64,000 nt of DNA from Mytilus edulis (Eukaryota; Mollusca; Bivalvia; Mytilida; Mytilidae): contig NC_092355.1 in the NCBI RefSeq assembly GCF_963676685.1, forward strand, positions 65,417,006 to 65,481,005, read 5' to 3'. The translations under genes and the position numbers were made by a program. Below the pieces are notes generated by a model. It saw only the letters and a program-made list of their open reading frames with translations, did not search any database and was not told where the DNA came from. Shown one piece after another: positions 1-11,345 of this stretch. Positions within the stretch are counted from its first letter, which is position 1. Every line of letters starts with the position of its first letter.

Positions 1-1050
1 GTAAAATTCTTGAGTTCAGATCCTGCATATGAAAATTTCATTATTTTGACATGATAGATCAGTTTGTCTATATTGACGACACATGAATGACGAACACTAC
101 CCCGTATCCACCCCACCCACTGTAATCTGTCACTGCACAGTAGAAATGATACCATTTATCAATTTTATTACTATATGATTTAAACTAAACACAGTATCTT
201 AATTTCTTTGTAATAATTTGAATATCTTTGATAATAAACAGTAGATAAGATGACATTAGGCATATTTGATCATATTTGGTATGTGATATGAAGTAATAGT
301 ATTGAGAAGCTGAACATTCAATTTTATAACAGAGACAGTACCATTATAGTTAACGAATATTGAAAGAAATCTGGAATTTTGAGTAAAAATTTTATTAACT
401 GAATTAAATTCAACACTTGATATCTAAACTGTACAACAAAATATAAAATATTGCCTATCAATCATTTGTTTAGATAATATTGAAATATATTTTTAAAACA
501 TTTATTGTAAGTAAAAACAAATTATCTATACCCCCACCCCCACCCCATAGAAATTCAAGGAAATGGCACCCGTTCTAGAGCATTAGCCTTCCAGCCCTTT
601 AATACCAATACATTTTTGTTTTAAATTGTAATAAATTATTGGTCCTTCAAATATGAAATTAAAGACGTAGGAATTATGCTTGCAAAAAAGACGTTTTGAT
701 TCTGCAATCTCATTCAATTGTTTACTTATAATATGACTAAAGCGTTTTAATTTCGACTATAACACACCTCATTTTTGTATATATCAAACTAAATTAGCCA
801 ACCACAGATGTACTAAATGATATGATTGATAAATAGATGTTTACGCATGAGCAAAATAATCCGCTAAAAAAAAAAATAAAAAAATAAAAAAATAGCGTAT
901 TACAAATTGCAAAAAACGTAATGAGTTCGTAAGTATTATAAATGAAAAAGTACAGTATTTTAACGAAATTTAGTATCTTATTTGATGAAGATAATTTCAA
1001 AGTTGTTTAAAAACTTGTGTCTACAAATGCAAAATTGTAAATGCAAAATC
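1..1050. other. AT-rich intergenic DNA, no gene seen
   Basis: Very AT-rich sequence with short homopolymer tracts, a C-rich patch near 530-546 and an A-rich patch near 865-895. Short open frames here have no recognisable motif and look like chance. I see no exon, RNA gene or clear repeat. Confidence 0.6.
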
Positions 1051-1388
1051 ATGGTTAGACTGGTGGACGTTTCGTCCCCGAGGGTATCACCAGCCCAGTA
1101 GTCAGCACTTCGGTGTTGACATGAATATCAATTATATGGTCATTTTTATAAATTTTCTGTTTTCAAAACTTTGAATTTTTGAAAAACTAAGGATTTTCTT
1201 ACCCCAGGAGTAGATTACCTTAGCCGTATTTGGCACAACTTTTTGGAATTTTGGATCCTCAATGCTCTTCAACTTCGTATTTATTTGGCTTTTTAACTAT
1301 TTTGATCTGAGCGTCACTGATGAGTCTTATGTAGACGAAACGCGCGTCTGGCGTATAAAATTATAATCCTGGTACTTTTGATAACTAA
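1051..1388 (+). repeat. Dispersed repeat, family A (ACGAAACGCGCGTC end), near full length
   Basis: Starts with CTGGTGGACGTTTCGTCC and CCGAGGGTATCACCAG, and ends with GTAGACGAAACGCGCGTCTG followed by a CCTGGTACTTTTGATAAC tail. The same order of blocks recurs at 26.55-27.22, 29.98-30.32, 58.20-58.73 and 61.02-61.30 kb, with 3' fragments at 8.86 and 31.26 kb. GTTTCGTCC near the start and GACGAAAC near the end are inverted to each other, so the unit may be a non-autonomous DNA element with subterminal inverted repeats. It lies just downstream of the TLR pseudogene, between 1.39 kb and the pseudogene's stop at 1.61 kb. Confidence 0.8.
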
Positions 1389-1612
1389 TTAGACATCTGA
1401 GTTACATAAGACAACTCATCTGCATTAACACGACACATATAATCCGAATCATTAGTAAAAAAAAAAACTACTACCTAAATTTAGATTCAAATGCCATTAT
1501 TTACAATTCACATTTAACAAACTTTTAAGAATCATATTTACACTCATTAATAAAGTCAATCTTTCATTTGCTGGATCGTGGAATTCTTTTAACAGATAAA
1601 TTCTGAAAATGT

Positions 1613-3400
1613 TTATAAAAGTGCTGTTTGAAGATGATTTAACGGTTTCCGTAAAGTCTCAATTGCGCCTGCCCAAAACAGATCCTCGCCGACACCAGTT
1701 TGATACCGTAGACCTAGACCACTATCTAATAGGGCTCGTAATTGATTAGTCATATGCTTAAAGTCGATAGTCTTCAGCATTTTTAAAAAGCAAACGTCTC
1801 TTCCATAACGTCTGCGTCTCTCCTGGAGAACATCAACTTCCCATTGACACCATTGACTTTTCGCAAACTCATTAGATAATATTACAACAACTTTCCATGA
1901 TTTCTCTAAATATTTATTTATGTTTGCAGTAATTGATTCTCCTACTTCAAAATTTCTATGGTGAATACATACCTTGATACCTTAGGTTTGTTCTATTTTT
2001 GGAAAAAAAATGTTTGATGAACCCATTTGCGGTCTGCATCACAATAAACGACAAAAGCGTAATATTCGAAATCATCTGCTTCTGGTAATTGGAAATACCC
2101 TTCACGTCTTTTGTGTTTAATTCTCTGTAGGTATATACAATTCTTAATATTTGTATGACATTTCATACCTAGAGTTATCACTCTTCCTGTTCAAAATTCC
2201 TGTACATGATAATACAATTGCAATAGTATAATATAATTGATTCCAAGGTGGACACTCCTTTTTAGATTCAGCATATTTTTGAAGCAGTATATTGTCAAGT
2301 TCGGTAGGCTGTCGGCACTTGTGAAATAACGGGTACCTTAACAGCTTGACTGCTGTTGCCTGTCACCATTCAGTGAACCATAGTTGATCACAAGTACAGG
2401 CATACGGGTTTCGACTAAGATCTAATTATTCTTATGCATTCAGTACTTTCAGTGGAAATGATGTTTGATAGATTATTCTAATTTTGTTGTTTGCCAAGTA
2501 AAGCTTTTTAAGCGAAGTCATATTACGAAAAACAGTATTTCCGTCAATCCAACTAATCAATTTATTTGCATCCAATTGCAATGTCTCCAAGGATTCTAAG
2601 TATAGAAAGACGTCTTTTGGAAGAAATTTGAGTCTCCCGGACGAAATACTTAACACTTTAAGTTTTATCAAAGATGAAAACATTTGTTGCATCCGTATCT
2701 CTGTGTTGGGTAGGTAACTCTTATCAAGATAAAGGAATGTTAGATTTGAAGCGAGTAAAAAAATAGTTTTTGGGTTAAAGTTTTCCAGATCAAAATGAAA
2801 GTTTGTCTCTTGTAAATTAAGACTAGACAACGATGAACTGTTGAATGCAAGGTCGTCTATCTTTTTCAAAGGACTACCTATTTTGATAAGCTGAACCGAA
2901 TACAGAAGTGTATTGTTTACAAATACATTATTATAAATTCGGCTGATAGGATTTCCATTTAGGACTAGCATTTCTAATTTTGGCAAGCATACAAAGGAAT
3001 TATTCTGAATAGGACCAATACTATTATAACTCAGATCCAGATACAACAGGTATTTAACGGCGCTTATGTGTCCTTGTCCATCGACACACCAGTCAGGGAC
3101 TGCTGGAAGTATATTGTTATCTAGATGTAGTTTTCTTATAGTACTTGATACTCCGTTTATATTAATGTTTTGTATCAGATTATTGGACAGAGATAATTCA
3201 AACAATTTGTTAAGTGGAGAAAGCAAGTAACATTTAATGCCAGTAAATGTATAACCCGTTATTTTCAGCCTTTTTCACCTTATTGCTTGTAAAATTTGAA
3301 AACATCAAACGGCAAATGAGACCAACTGTTGTGTTCAAATATTAAACGTTCTAGACTCCGTTTGGTAGAAAAGCTGAGTGCTTTAGTTTAAACATATTTT
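1613..3400 (-). pseudogene. Toll-like receptor pseudogene (LRRs, C-terminal LRR cap, TIR)
   Basis: Reads on the minus strand as a transmembrane pattern-recognition receptor in decay. The longest intact piece (3226 to 2432) holds about eight leucine-rich repeats with LxxLxLxxN cores, for example LKKLYLANNKI and LETLQLDANKL. It matches the plus-strand TLR at 62.6-64 kb block by block (PDWCVD against PNWCED; AFNSSSL in both; FNPKTIF against FNPQTIF). An LRR remnant in another frame (SLERLIFEHNSWSHLPF) extends it to about 3.35 kb. Beyond 2432 two in-frame TAA codons interrupt the start of the C-terminal cap (NPYACTCDQLWFTEW then TGA). The TIR domain follows in two frames: box 1 YYAFVVYCDADRKWV (within 1993-2181), then after a shift in the A8 run at about 2003-2010 a TAA at 1982-1984, a box-2-like CIHHRNFEVGES, QWCQWEVDVLQ, and box 3 FWAGAI (1661-1688), ending at a natural TAA at 1613. 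At least three stops and about three frameshifts make a working receptor unlikely. No N-terminal cap or signal peptide was found. Confidence 0.9.
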
Positions 3401-3903
3401 ATTTGCTGAATTAAAGCAAAATGGATTAGACACAAGTAAATCATACTTATGAAGTCTTCTCCATAATACAATATAAAGTTACAATAATAGTATAATATAA
3501 TGGACATGCATATAAAACAAACAATTTATGCAATATAATACTAGCTTTGATAGGTGAACAAAGAGGATAGAAAGTAAGAAGAGAAAAAGAAAGTTTGAAA
3601 AGTCGTGTAATTCTGTGACGATGACTTGTGAATTGATGACAATGATGACGTTCCGTGTCAGTAATAATAACGCTCTATCAAGGTATAAGAAATCTGTTTG
3701 ACCTTTTTATGAAATTTTTGAACATGTTTGAAAATTTGAATATTTTGTTGAGTGCTATTTTAATAACCTCCACTTTCAATCGTGTTTCGTCTGATATATG
3801 CATATTAGAAAGAAATCTCAATTTAGCTAGCGCCATTGGGTGAATATACGATATTTAATTGTCAGTTAAATATAACTTTTTGAGAACAATCTTTGTCAAA
3901 TTA
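3401..3903. other. Intergenic, nothing recognised
   Basis: AT-rich sequence upstream of the TLR pseudogene. The short plus-strand open frame at 3655-3843 has no family motif. A lost 5' end of the pseudogene could lie here but I could not see a leucine-rich-repeat cap or signal peptide. Confidence 0.5.
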
Positions 3904-4075
3904 TCAATTGCGCCTGTTCCAAGTTAGGAGCCTCTGGCCTTTGTAAGCATTGTATGAGTTTATGAGTATTTTTATTTTAGTTTATTTTATACATTTCGTA
4001 GTTTAGTATGACATTCATTATCACTGAACTAGTACTGAGTTTCACTGTTTGGTCGTGTTTTTATCTATTTTACAC
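3904..4075 (+). repeat. Dispersed repeat fragment (AATTGCGCCTGTTCC...)
   Basis: Block containing AATTGCGCCTGTTCCAAG, GAGCCTCTGGCCTTTGT and TTAGTATGACATTCATTATC. I recognise this order as an abundant mussel interspersed repeat from memory. A fragment that I believe is the opposite half of the same family occurs at 53.62-53.77 kb. No coding content is evident. Confidence 0.45.
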
Positions 4076-4660
4076 ATTCTCCATTTCCATTCTCAATTTT
4101 ATGTGATAATATACAATTCAAATATGTTTAGGATTTTAATGCAAGAAAGCATACTTCTCTAAGGACAATTATAAGATATCTATGTGGTTAAATTGCTATG
4201 TGTTAATCTTATAATGCATTTCAAAAAAGTTTCTTTTTTAACATTTTCAGTAAGTTCTTTGAGACTTTAAAAATCCAAAGTTTGTTTCACTTCAAATACT
4301 TCATATGAGTTATTCAACCAATGGTCCTATTTTACATTATCTATTTTAATGATAAATGTCACATTAAATGAATTAGAAATAAAAAAAAACCAACAAATTA
4401 TGTTCACAGGTAGCTAATACGAAGTCTCCTTAACAAAGTCTATATACTGGCTGTCCGAAAATATTCATTTATTTATTCGAATTTCAAATCTATTTAAAAG
4501 TTTTCTATAAATTGAAAACAAAATCTGTTCAAGCTCAAAGGTCATTTCAATAATTAACCACTGCCCTTTTGACTTCTGACCACTGTGTTCTGAGTAAACC
4601 TCTGCCTTTTCTTAGTCTTTCAAAGTACCCCTTTATAAACACCAGTGTACAAACAAAACC
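4076..4660. other. Intergenic, nothing recognised
   Basis: AT-rich spacer between a repeat fragment and the solo foldback-like end. No open frame, structured RNA or repeated block was noticed. Confidence 0.5.
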
Positions 4661-5180
4661 CTGAGCTGCATAGTTTGATGAAAATCCAAGTTGATTTGTA
4701 AAGGTTATAAAAAAAATTAAAGATGCCTATCTGAATTTATATAATAATTTTTATTTTTATAAATTCCTTTATTTCACAGCAATAAATCAAACCACCTAAT
4801 AAGCATGAATTTTGTTTGATCAATATTTAGTTTAGTTAGATAGGCTGATTAACACCAGTCAACACTAAATTTGAAGGTCAAGACTAGTCGAGACAGGTCG
4901 AAACTGGTTGGGACTGAGCCGAGACTAGTCGAGACAGGTTGAGACAGGTCGGGACTAGTCAAGACAGGTCGAGACAGGCCGAGCCTTGGTCAAGAACATT
5001 TCAGACTACACAAAGATCATCAAGTACTGAATCAGACTAATTAAGTAAAGTCGAGACCTAGTCGAGTACACTTAAGTACAGTTAAGTACTGTCGATACAA
5101 TTTCGAGACTAGTCGAGTAAAATGTGTGCTCGATTTTACTGGTCGAGCACAAAAACTGGTCAATTCAGACACTGAGCAGT
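4661..5180 (+). repeat. Solo terminal segment of the foldback-like element
   Basis: Corresponds to the outermost part of the right arm at 28.17-28.64 kb. It begins inside an array unit (GATGAAAATCCAAGTTGATT), continues through AAAGATGCCTATCTGAATTT, a run of GTCGAGAC-like decamers (about 4880-4985 and 5050-5120), then CTCGATTTTACTGGTCGAGC, and stops at GAGCAGTTTGTAGTGAT. The two copies part company immediately after TAGTGAT, so that point is probably the true end of the element. No second arm is present here, so it is a solo end or truncated copy. Confidence 0.8.
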
Positions 5181-5195
5181 TTGTAGTGATATGTT

Positions 5196-5545
5196 TGGAT
5201 GAACTATTTACCTGACTCATTCTACCAAATATTTATGTTTTTCTAGATTTTTTTTTGTATTTTCCGATAATAAAAATGACTGTTCGCATGCAATAATTAA
5301 TACTGATGAAAGTGGCATTAAACACTAAAAATCGATAAATCCATCATTGCTTATTTCAGACGTGTTCTACACCGATCATTGGTTTTGTAGACACAGAATG
5401 TATTAACTTGAATCGTTATTTTGCAATGTTTTGCATCACAAACTTGTTGCTATACTTTTTACATTATGACTTTAATAGTTGCCGCTGCTATTGATGCAGT
5501 TTCAGGCAAATTAATGTTTACTTCGATACCTCTTAGAAAATAAGG
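5196..5545 (+). repeat. Direct repeat copy 1 (pair with 6690-7040)
   Basis: Shares a long diverged alignment with 6690-7040: GATGAACTA..ACCTGACTCAT, GCATGCAAT, AATCGATAAATCCATCATTG, CACCGATCATTGGTTT, TGTTTTGCATCACAAACTTG and TTCGATACCTCTTA. Neither copy is coding. The pair brackets about 1.15 kb. They could be fragments of one interspersed repeat or degraded long terminal repeats, but I saw no TG..CA ends or primer-binding site to support the latter. Confidence 0.65.
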
Positions 5546-6689
5546 ATACTTTTAATCCCGGAGTATGTTGAAAACGCCTATCAACTTTGTTGACAAACAA
5601 AGGACATACAAAAGTGGTGCAAAATGTTGGAAGGACAAAACAATAAAGGTCCCACCTGCTTTTTAAGGTCCTTATGTCCATCACAGATTACGTGTGGTGA
5701 GCTTTTTTTTTATTAGCCTATACTAAAATTAACTTTCAAAGTTAAAGTAAACTCGTCTTGCAACTGTTGATCAACACCATTTGATATAGAATTTTTATTT
5801 TCAAAATGGAAGGGTGTTTTATATGTCGAAGAATTTCAAAAATTTTGTAAATGTATCGCGCAGTCTCTATTTCAATGCATCATTCTGTAGTTATTCTTCG
5901 TGAAGCACAACTGTTTCACACTAACTGTTTCTGTAAAAGTCCTATGTGCAAATATGACTAAAAAGTAGCTTTAGAGTTTAGTCCCTGCTAAATTGAAGTC
6001 CTTATCCTTTCTGGAGTTCCTAGAGAAGACATTTCTTTGTTTTCTTCACTCATTAAAGTTACTAAATGTAAAAAAGGATTGAAATTATCTAGAGCGTCTT
6101 GACATTTACTTAACTGTTAACATATTTGAACTGCTTAGATATTTAAATGGAGTCAATAGACACATTGGAAATGTCGCATTTGTAATCCTACGATTTTCTA
6201 TTTCATTTGTTAAATAGACAGATTTGCCATCCATACAAATCTGACACTGAAATCCACAATGCATCTGAAAAAAAAACCATAATGTTTAAAAAATTATGAT
6301 AATCTTCCCTATAAAAGATAAAGCATAACAAACATTGATGTCCCCCTAAAAGACACAGTTTTTATAGTTTACATTCATCAAAATGACAGAAAGTATATTT
6401 ATAGACAATCGAATGACGAGCGACGGAATAGATATTTTTTTTTAATAAGCTCGTTTCTTCTTTTTTTTTTCTCTTAGGTCCTTGTATTTTCTCTTGTCTT
6501 GTATCATATATGAAATAACACTTTAACTGCATGTTTGATAATTTGTAAGCTTCATCAAAAACAAGTGTCGCGTAAACGTCAATAAGCCGCAACCTAGCGA
6601 CACAAAAAACCAAAGGCATGTGCAAGTTCGACGTTGCAAAGAAATGTGAGTTTTTCTCAACGAGACACCATCCGAGCGACAAAATATAT
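5546..6689. other. Spacer between direct repeats, no gene supported
   Basis: Mostly AT-rich. Two overlapping minus-strand open frames (about 6362-6789) have no recognisable domain and overlap each other in different frames, so I do not call them genes. No RNA structure was recognised. Confidence 0.5.
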
Positions 6690-7040
6690 GTATAAATGAA
6701 CTAATCATTTGACTCATGCTACCAAATATGTTTTTCTTTCTCGATTTTGGGGGTATTTCCCGATTATAAAAATTACTGTTTGCATGCAATAGTCAATACT
6801 GACGCAAGTGCCATTAACACTAAAAGTCGATAAATCCATCATTGTTTATTTTAGACGACGTGTTTTACACCGATCATTAGTTTGGTAAACATGAATCTAT
6901 TAACTTGAATTGTTATTTAACTAGAGCAATGTTTTGCATCACAAACTTGTTACTATTATTCTGCATTATGTCTGTAAAATTTCGCTGGTCATGTAGCAGT
7001 TTCCGGGAAAATTAATGATTGCTTCGATACCTCTTAAAAA
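6690..7040 (+). repeat. Direct repeat copy 2 (pair with 5196-5545)
   Basis: Second copy of the block at 5.2-5.55 kb, with substitutions and small indels throughout. It ends at TTCGATACCTCTTAAAAA, adjacent to the BEL/Pao remnant. The G-rich tract at 7056-7090 follows directly. Confidence 0.65.
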
Positions 7041-7905
7041 AGACAATTTTAAGGGGAGGGGGCGCAGACTGACTTAAGGGGGGGGGGGGCTCGTTCAAGT
7101 CATGCTTCAGTGATTCCCTATATTGGAGTTTATCAATAATAGTGTGAAGATTCTTGGTAAGTTCGTATATAATCTTTCTCTTTTTCGTGCACTTCAGGAG
7201 ATTCAATACCTATGGTCTCGAGCTACAAAAAGCCTTCTAAGTCGTGTTCCTCGGTTTAACGTGAAATAGGTACAATGCTCATGATGCTGATACTAGACGT
7301 TGTTGAGTACTGTGATTTTTCTGAATGTAACGGTCAATAAAGTAAGTAACCTAGTTTTGATTTGACTGCGATGGGTTTGTTTCCGCGAACACATTTATCT
7401 TCAACTATTTCTCAATAAAAATCGGCCCCAATTAATAGTGCAATTTTTAAAGGTATCCTGTTGCGTTAATGGAAGTGCCAGTTTTAGTCCTTTTAAATAG
7501 TTACTGATCTTGTCAATGTAACGATTGTGGTTATGTAACGGCGTAGCTATCAAATGGACGATTAGCAACAGTAACTGTATTGGGAGTTTAATGTCCAGTT
7601 TCATTTTCAATATAAACTAGCACTCGTGTTTCTTTCTCCAAATGAAGATTGTCGTCCCCTTCTCTCTGCAGTTTAAATATATGCGCAAGACTCTCCGTTA
7701 CGAAAGACTTTTAAGCGCCTTTATCAAACAAAATATTCGTATCTGTACAATGACAATCAGACCAAACGGGGGCTTTGGCAGTTTTGAACAATATGTTTGA
7801 GCGAAATTGTGCTGACGAGCGTAAAATTGTCGAGTGTTCTTGTATTGTATTCTTCAAAAGATTTACCCCACTTGATGTATATGTCGTACTTTTGTTCATT
7901 CAACT
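7041..7905 (-). pseudogene. BEL/Pao retrotransposon Pol remnant (DUF1758 aspartic protease region)
   Basis: Minus strand. From about 7905 downwards it encodes SDCHCTDTNILFDKGA (7711-7770), matching the protease active-site block of BEL/Pao polyproteins in which D-[TEK]-GA replaces the usual DTGA. Downstream come PLHNHNRYIDKISNY and KLALPLTQQDTF (7401-7610), then in another frame IGADFY, EIVEDKCVRGN and KSKLGYLL (about 7320-7430), and SIVP..LETIGIESPEVHEKEKDY up to about 7150. These are hallmark blocks of the DUF1758 protease and the linker to the reverse transcriptase. Several in-frame stops (for example after IGADFY and after KLGYLLY) and frame changes show it is dead. No reverse transcriptase core, integrase or long terminal repeat is visible, so it is an internal fragment. 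The lysine in DKGA is unusual and may be decay. Confidence 0.8.
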
Positions 7906-8060
7906 GTGAAAAGAATCACTTGTGTCAGTGAAACGGTTTCACATCTTTTATCAAGGTTTGCGGTGTTTTCATATACACTAAGTGTGGTTTCGTTAACTAT
8001 AGTTACGACATGAGCTTTTCGATTTGCATTCCTATATTTGATGTGTACCGAGACAGTTGA

Positions 8061-8487
8061 AACTAATAAATTGTTACGTTTAACAATAGCCAGGTGTTCA
8101 TCTTAGTCGCGTATTTTCGGGCAATTAGTAGGTAAATGATTATCTTAAGAGAAAATGCAGGGCTTAGCTGTTTAAAAATGCTGACCTGCATTGTTAGTAC
8201 GTGCATTGTGTTTTCTTTGTGATTTAGCAACGGCTACAAAAGTTGAATACGTTATACACTGTCTATATGAGTAACTTGTCCAGCTTCCATGATTTGTATC
8301 TCTTTATGTATGCTTCTTCGAATATCTCGTAATAGCCTTTTTTCGTATAATGCTCCCGAGCGAGATGATTCCTAATTTCTCCGGGCAGTTAACTAAAGAA
8401 CAGACAAACTGAAGTGCAACAAAAAAAATAGCAACACACACAGAAACGAACTATAAAATAACAACTGCCATTCTATTGATTTGGTAT
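8061..8487. other. Intergenic, nothing recognised
   Basis: No recognisable gene or repeat. It lies upstream, on the minus strand, of the BEL/Pao fragment, where gag would be expected, but I could not identify a zinc-knuckle or capsid motif. Confidence 0.45.
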
Positions 8488-8702
8488 AGGAATAAGCGAC
8501 ACGAACCCCATAAACAAACTTGGGGTGATACCAGGTGCTCCGTAAGGGTAAACAGATCCTGATCCACATGTGGAACCCGTCATTATATAAGACACAAGGT
8601 CTATAGTATAATTCGGTAGTTCATATTCGTGAAAACGGAACGGGATTGTAGTTACGATATAAGGAACATATAAGATATCATAAAGATTTTCACGCATAGT
8701 TA
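8488..8702 (-). repeat. Retroelement 3' tail (family B), split by a DNA element
   Basis: Reverse complement of the 3' end of the family-B retroelement seen at 23.95-24.60 kb: GACACGAACCCC, GGTGCTCCGTAAGGGTAA, GATCCTGATCCACATGTGG and GATTGTAGTTACGA, then the end of the reverse-transcriptase frame. The coding tail appears to continue at 9999-10030 beyond the CAGGG-ended element, so this retroelement fragment was in place before that insertion. It is truncated and non-functional. Confidence 0.75.
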
Positions 8703-9998
8703 CAGGGCCGTAACTAGCGTCTTTTAAAAGTGAGGCAAAATCTATTTTCGCGGAGCGTAGCGAGTCGAAAAAATTTTGGGGAGGGATCTTGGGGCCGCTC
8801 AAAGCCCCAAGAAGCTCTGAGAAAAATAACACAAAATCGTTCATTCTGGACGTTTCCCGGACTTTCTCTTCAACTTTGTACTTTATTTGGCCTTTTTTAC
8901 TTTTTTGGATTCGAGCTTCACTGATGAATCTTTTTGTAGACGAAACGCGCGTCTATACAAAATTTAGTCCTTGTATCTATGGCATGATGAGTTTATTTAC
9001 ATTGAAACGCAATTAATTTTTAGCAATTTTTTTTTGACAATATTCTGTCTATAAGCAAACACATAGATTCATTGTAATTTTAGACTTTTAGGTTTTAGGG
9101 AAAACATTAAAAGACCGATATGTAGGATAAGGCAAAAATCGTAATTCTCACTCATAATCATTAATACCGGACTGTTCTTGTCTTGTATTGTGCCTCGACT
9201 TTTTTTGGTGATTTTTTTTTACTAGATTTAAATATAGTGACAGTGCAGTATTATACTTTAAGTACTAGTACTGTTTAAGTCGACACTAGGGACCATATTG
9301 ACCTTGTTTTACGGTATTTATGATTTTTTTTTCTGTTGAAGACCCTCGAGCAACTATCAAGATGAAGAACAGGAAGAAATACTCTGACCATTGATCATTT
9401 GTATTTTTTCTATGTATTGGCTTTTTGTGCGATTAGGTCCAGTGCACGTTTACTCCATATTCCTTTATTTTCTGTTTAAGAGTCTGAACACGTCGTGATA
9501 CCAGGAAATTGGATACCTAGCTTACTTTAATGTGAATCATTTCAGCTATTTAGTTTTATCTACCCAAAAAAGCCAGTTTTGGATTCCTTAATATCAAGTT
9601 CAATTCTCCATGCAGAAACTCCTTTTTTTCTGTGTCCAGTAGCATCGTAAAAATTTTCTCGAGCAATGTCTGGACATCGGTGGACATGCAACATTGCAAA
9701 ACCACACGTTTACAAATGAAAATCAACACTCAGACTATAGTCATAAAGTTGGATAATAAATGAACAAAAGACAAACCGGGACACAAAAGTACAAACAATA
9801 GACCATCAACTCTGAAAACTAAAAGTAGAATAGAAACATAATCACGCAAAACATGCAGGGGCGACACCAGAGAGTGAAGAGAACTTGCCTCTTGCAAGAC
9901 GCTTTCCGTGAAAACAATGTCAATCTTTTGTTTCATTTTTTTTTTAATTTCTAACATGAGGTATTTGCCTCATTTGCTTCAATGTAGTTACGGCCCTG
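8703..9998. mobile_element. Non-autonomous DNA element with CAGGGCCGTAACTA inverted ends (hAT-like)
   Basis: Left end CAGGGCCGTAACTAGC and right end GTAGTTACGGCCCTG are inverted repeats. A subterminal GAGGCAAA (left) and its inverted TTTGCCTC (right, near 9964) extend the match. The CAGGG ends and about 1.3-kb size suit a hAT-like non-autonomous transposon. No transposase frame is present. It interrupts a family-B retroelement tail, with TAACT on both flanks as a possible target duplication, shorter than the usual 8 bp for hAT. The interior carries a family-A 3' fragment (8860-8985). Confidence 0.6.
8860..8985 (+). repeat. Family-A dispersed repeat, 3' fragment
   Basis: Contains CTCTTCAACTTTGTACTT, GAGCTTCACTGATGAATC and GTAGACGAAACGCGCGTCT in the family-A order. 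It is nested within the CAGGG-ended element, probably a later insertion or captured sequence. Confidence 0.75.
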
Positions 9999-10885
9999 CA
10001 GTTATAGCATGATGTAGATGTTGTGTCTTTATTGATTATTTGTAGTATGTTGTACTTAAAACATAATCAATGTACGTTGTGTTTGTTTCAAATGTGAGAC
10101 CCGTTGCTTCCTGAAAACAAAAATCCGGCGATAATTTGCATTTGATGAAAGAGTTTGAAATGAAATTGAACGCCATTAGAAAAATGGGATAATACAGAAC
10201 CAATATTATTTGTATGCACTCTTGAACCAAAATTGCCAAACATATTCAACGTTTTGAAATCATACCTTCCAGGTAGAAGGATGGAAGAACTGATATATAT
10301 ATATAAGCTTCTGCAGCTTTTAAATTGAAAAAATGTATCTAATTAAAAATGATTCGAGCCAAAAGTGATTTGCAGTAAAACTTGTGCGTGCTTCACATAA
10401 TGATAATTATTTTTGAGACCGGCAATATGAAATATTTCCACATTGGACAGAATTTCTCCGTAAATGTATATTCGAAAATAAATCAATAGAATTGATTGTG
10501 AAAGGGTCCGAATTCACAAGAACAAATAGCATCCGAAATACAGGCAAATTCTATTCAGAATACACAATGAAACGCGTCAATTGATCATTTAAAATATTAA
10601 CATTTTTCAAGTGCAACAGGTGGTTCTAAATATACCTATATGAAATGGAACAGTATTTCATTAAGATATTTAAACCTCAGCTAAAAATGAACGCTCAGTT
10701 CAAGAGTTTTAGAACTTCCTAACAAACAATGGTATAAGTCAAGTCTCCTCTTCTCTCTTCATTGACAATATTTACATAATCTTGACAGTTCTCTACAAAA
10801 GGACAAAAGCGCTGGTGAAAGAAGACTCGATTTTATAATGTTCATGTTATTCTATCAGTTATTGGTAATTTATTTTCCAACTATC
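9999..10885. other. Retroelement coding remnant (9999-10030), then unassigned AT-rich DNA
   Basis: The first ~30 bases on the minus strand read as a weak continuation of the family-B reverse-transcriptase C-terminus (ITV..LYDI register across the insertion). The rest, including a minus-strand open frame at 10036-10239, has no recognisable motif. A short TA-rich run lies at about 10294-10306. Confidence 0.4.
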
Positions 10886-11235
10886 AATTCCTGTATCAAG
10901 GAACCTTTCATGTATACATTTATATTGCACGTCCTCTTTGAAAGAACCATGTGAAATTCCACAGACGTAAGCATAATATAACTATAAATCAATCAGTAAA
11001 TAAAATGTTGGAATAAAATATTATAGACGTAACATTTGCATCATTAAAAAGTGTAGAAATTGCATAATCAATTAAATTAACATAGGAAAGCAGAGTGTGT
11101 CACAAATCAATTTCGCCCACCTTGTCAGTATCATAGATGTATTCTTAATTTTCTCTAAAATGTCTAATATATTAAATGTTAAACATAATATAATAAAATA
11201 ATGTTACAGCAACTTTTGCTACAACTGCAAATTAA

Positions 11236-11345
11236 AGGTGGTATGTTTGCCATTGAGACAACTTTCCACAAGATAGCAAATGACATAGGAGTTAAAAATA
11301 TATGTCACAGTACAACCTTCATCAATGAGCAGAATTTATTCTAAA
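11236..11345 (-). repeat. Dispersed repeat fragment (family C, GTTGTCTCATTGGCA)
   Basis: On the minus strand contains GTTGTCTCAATGGCAAACATACC; the same core occurs on the plus strand at 51.33-51.49 kb and 55.44-55.55 kb. I recognise it as a very common mussel repeat. It lies inside the 3.4-kb duplicated unit, so a second copy occurs at about 14.60-14.72 kb. Confidence 0.6.

Noticed and set aside
6362..6789. Two overlapping minus-strand frames as a small gene
   Set aside because: They occupy different frames of the same DNA and neither shows a family motif or splice context.
5196..7040. The direct repeats at 5.2 and 6.7 kb as long terminal repeats of one element
   Set aside because: No TG..CA ends, primer-binding site or retroelement coding between them; the BEL/Pao fragment lies outside the pair.
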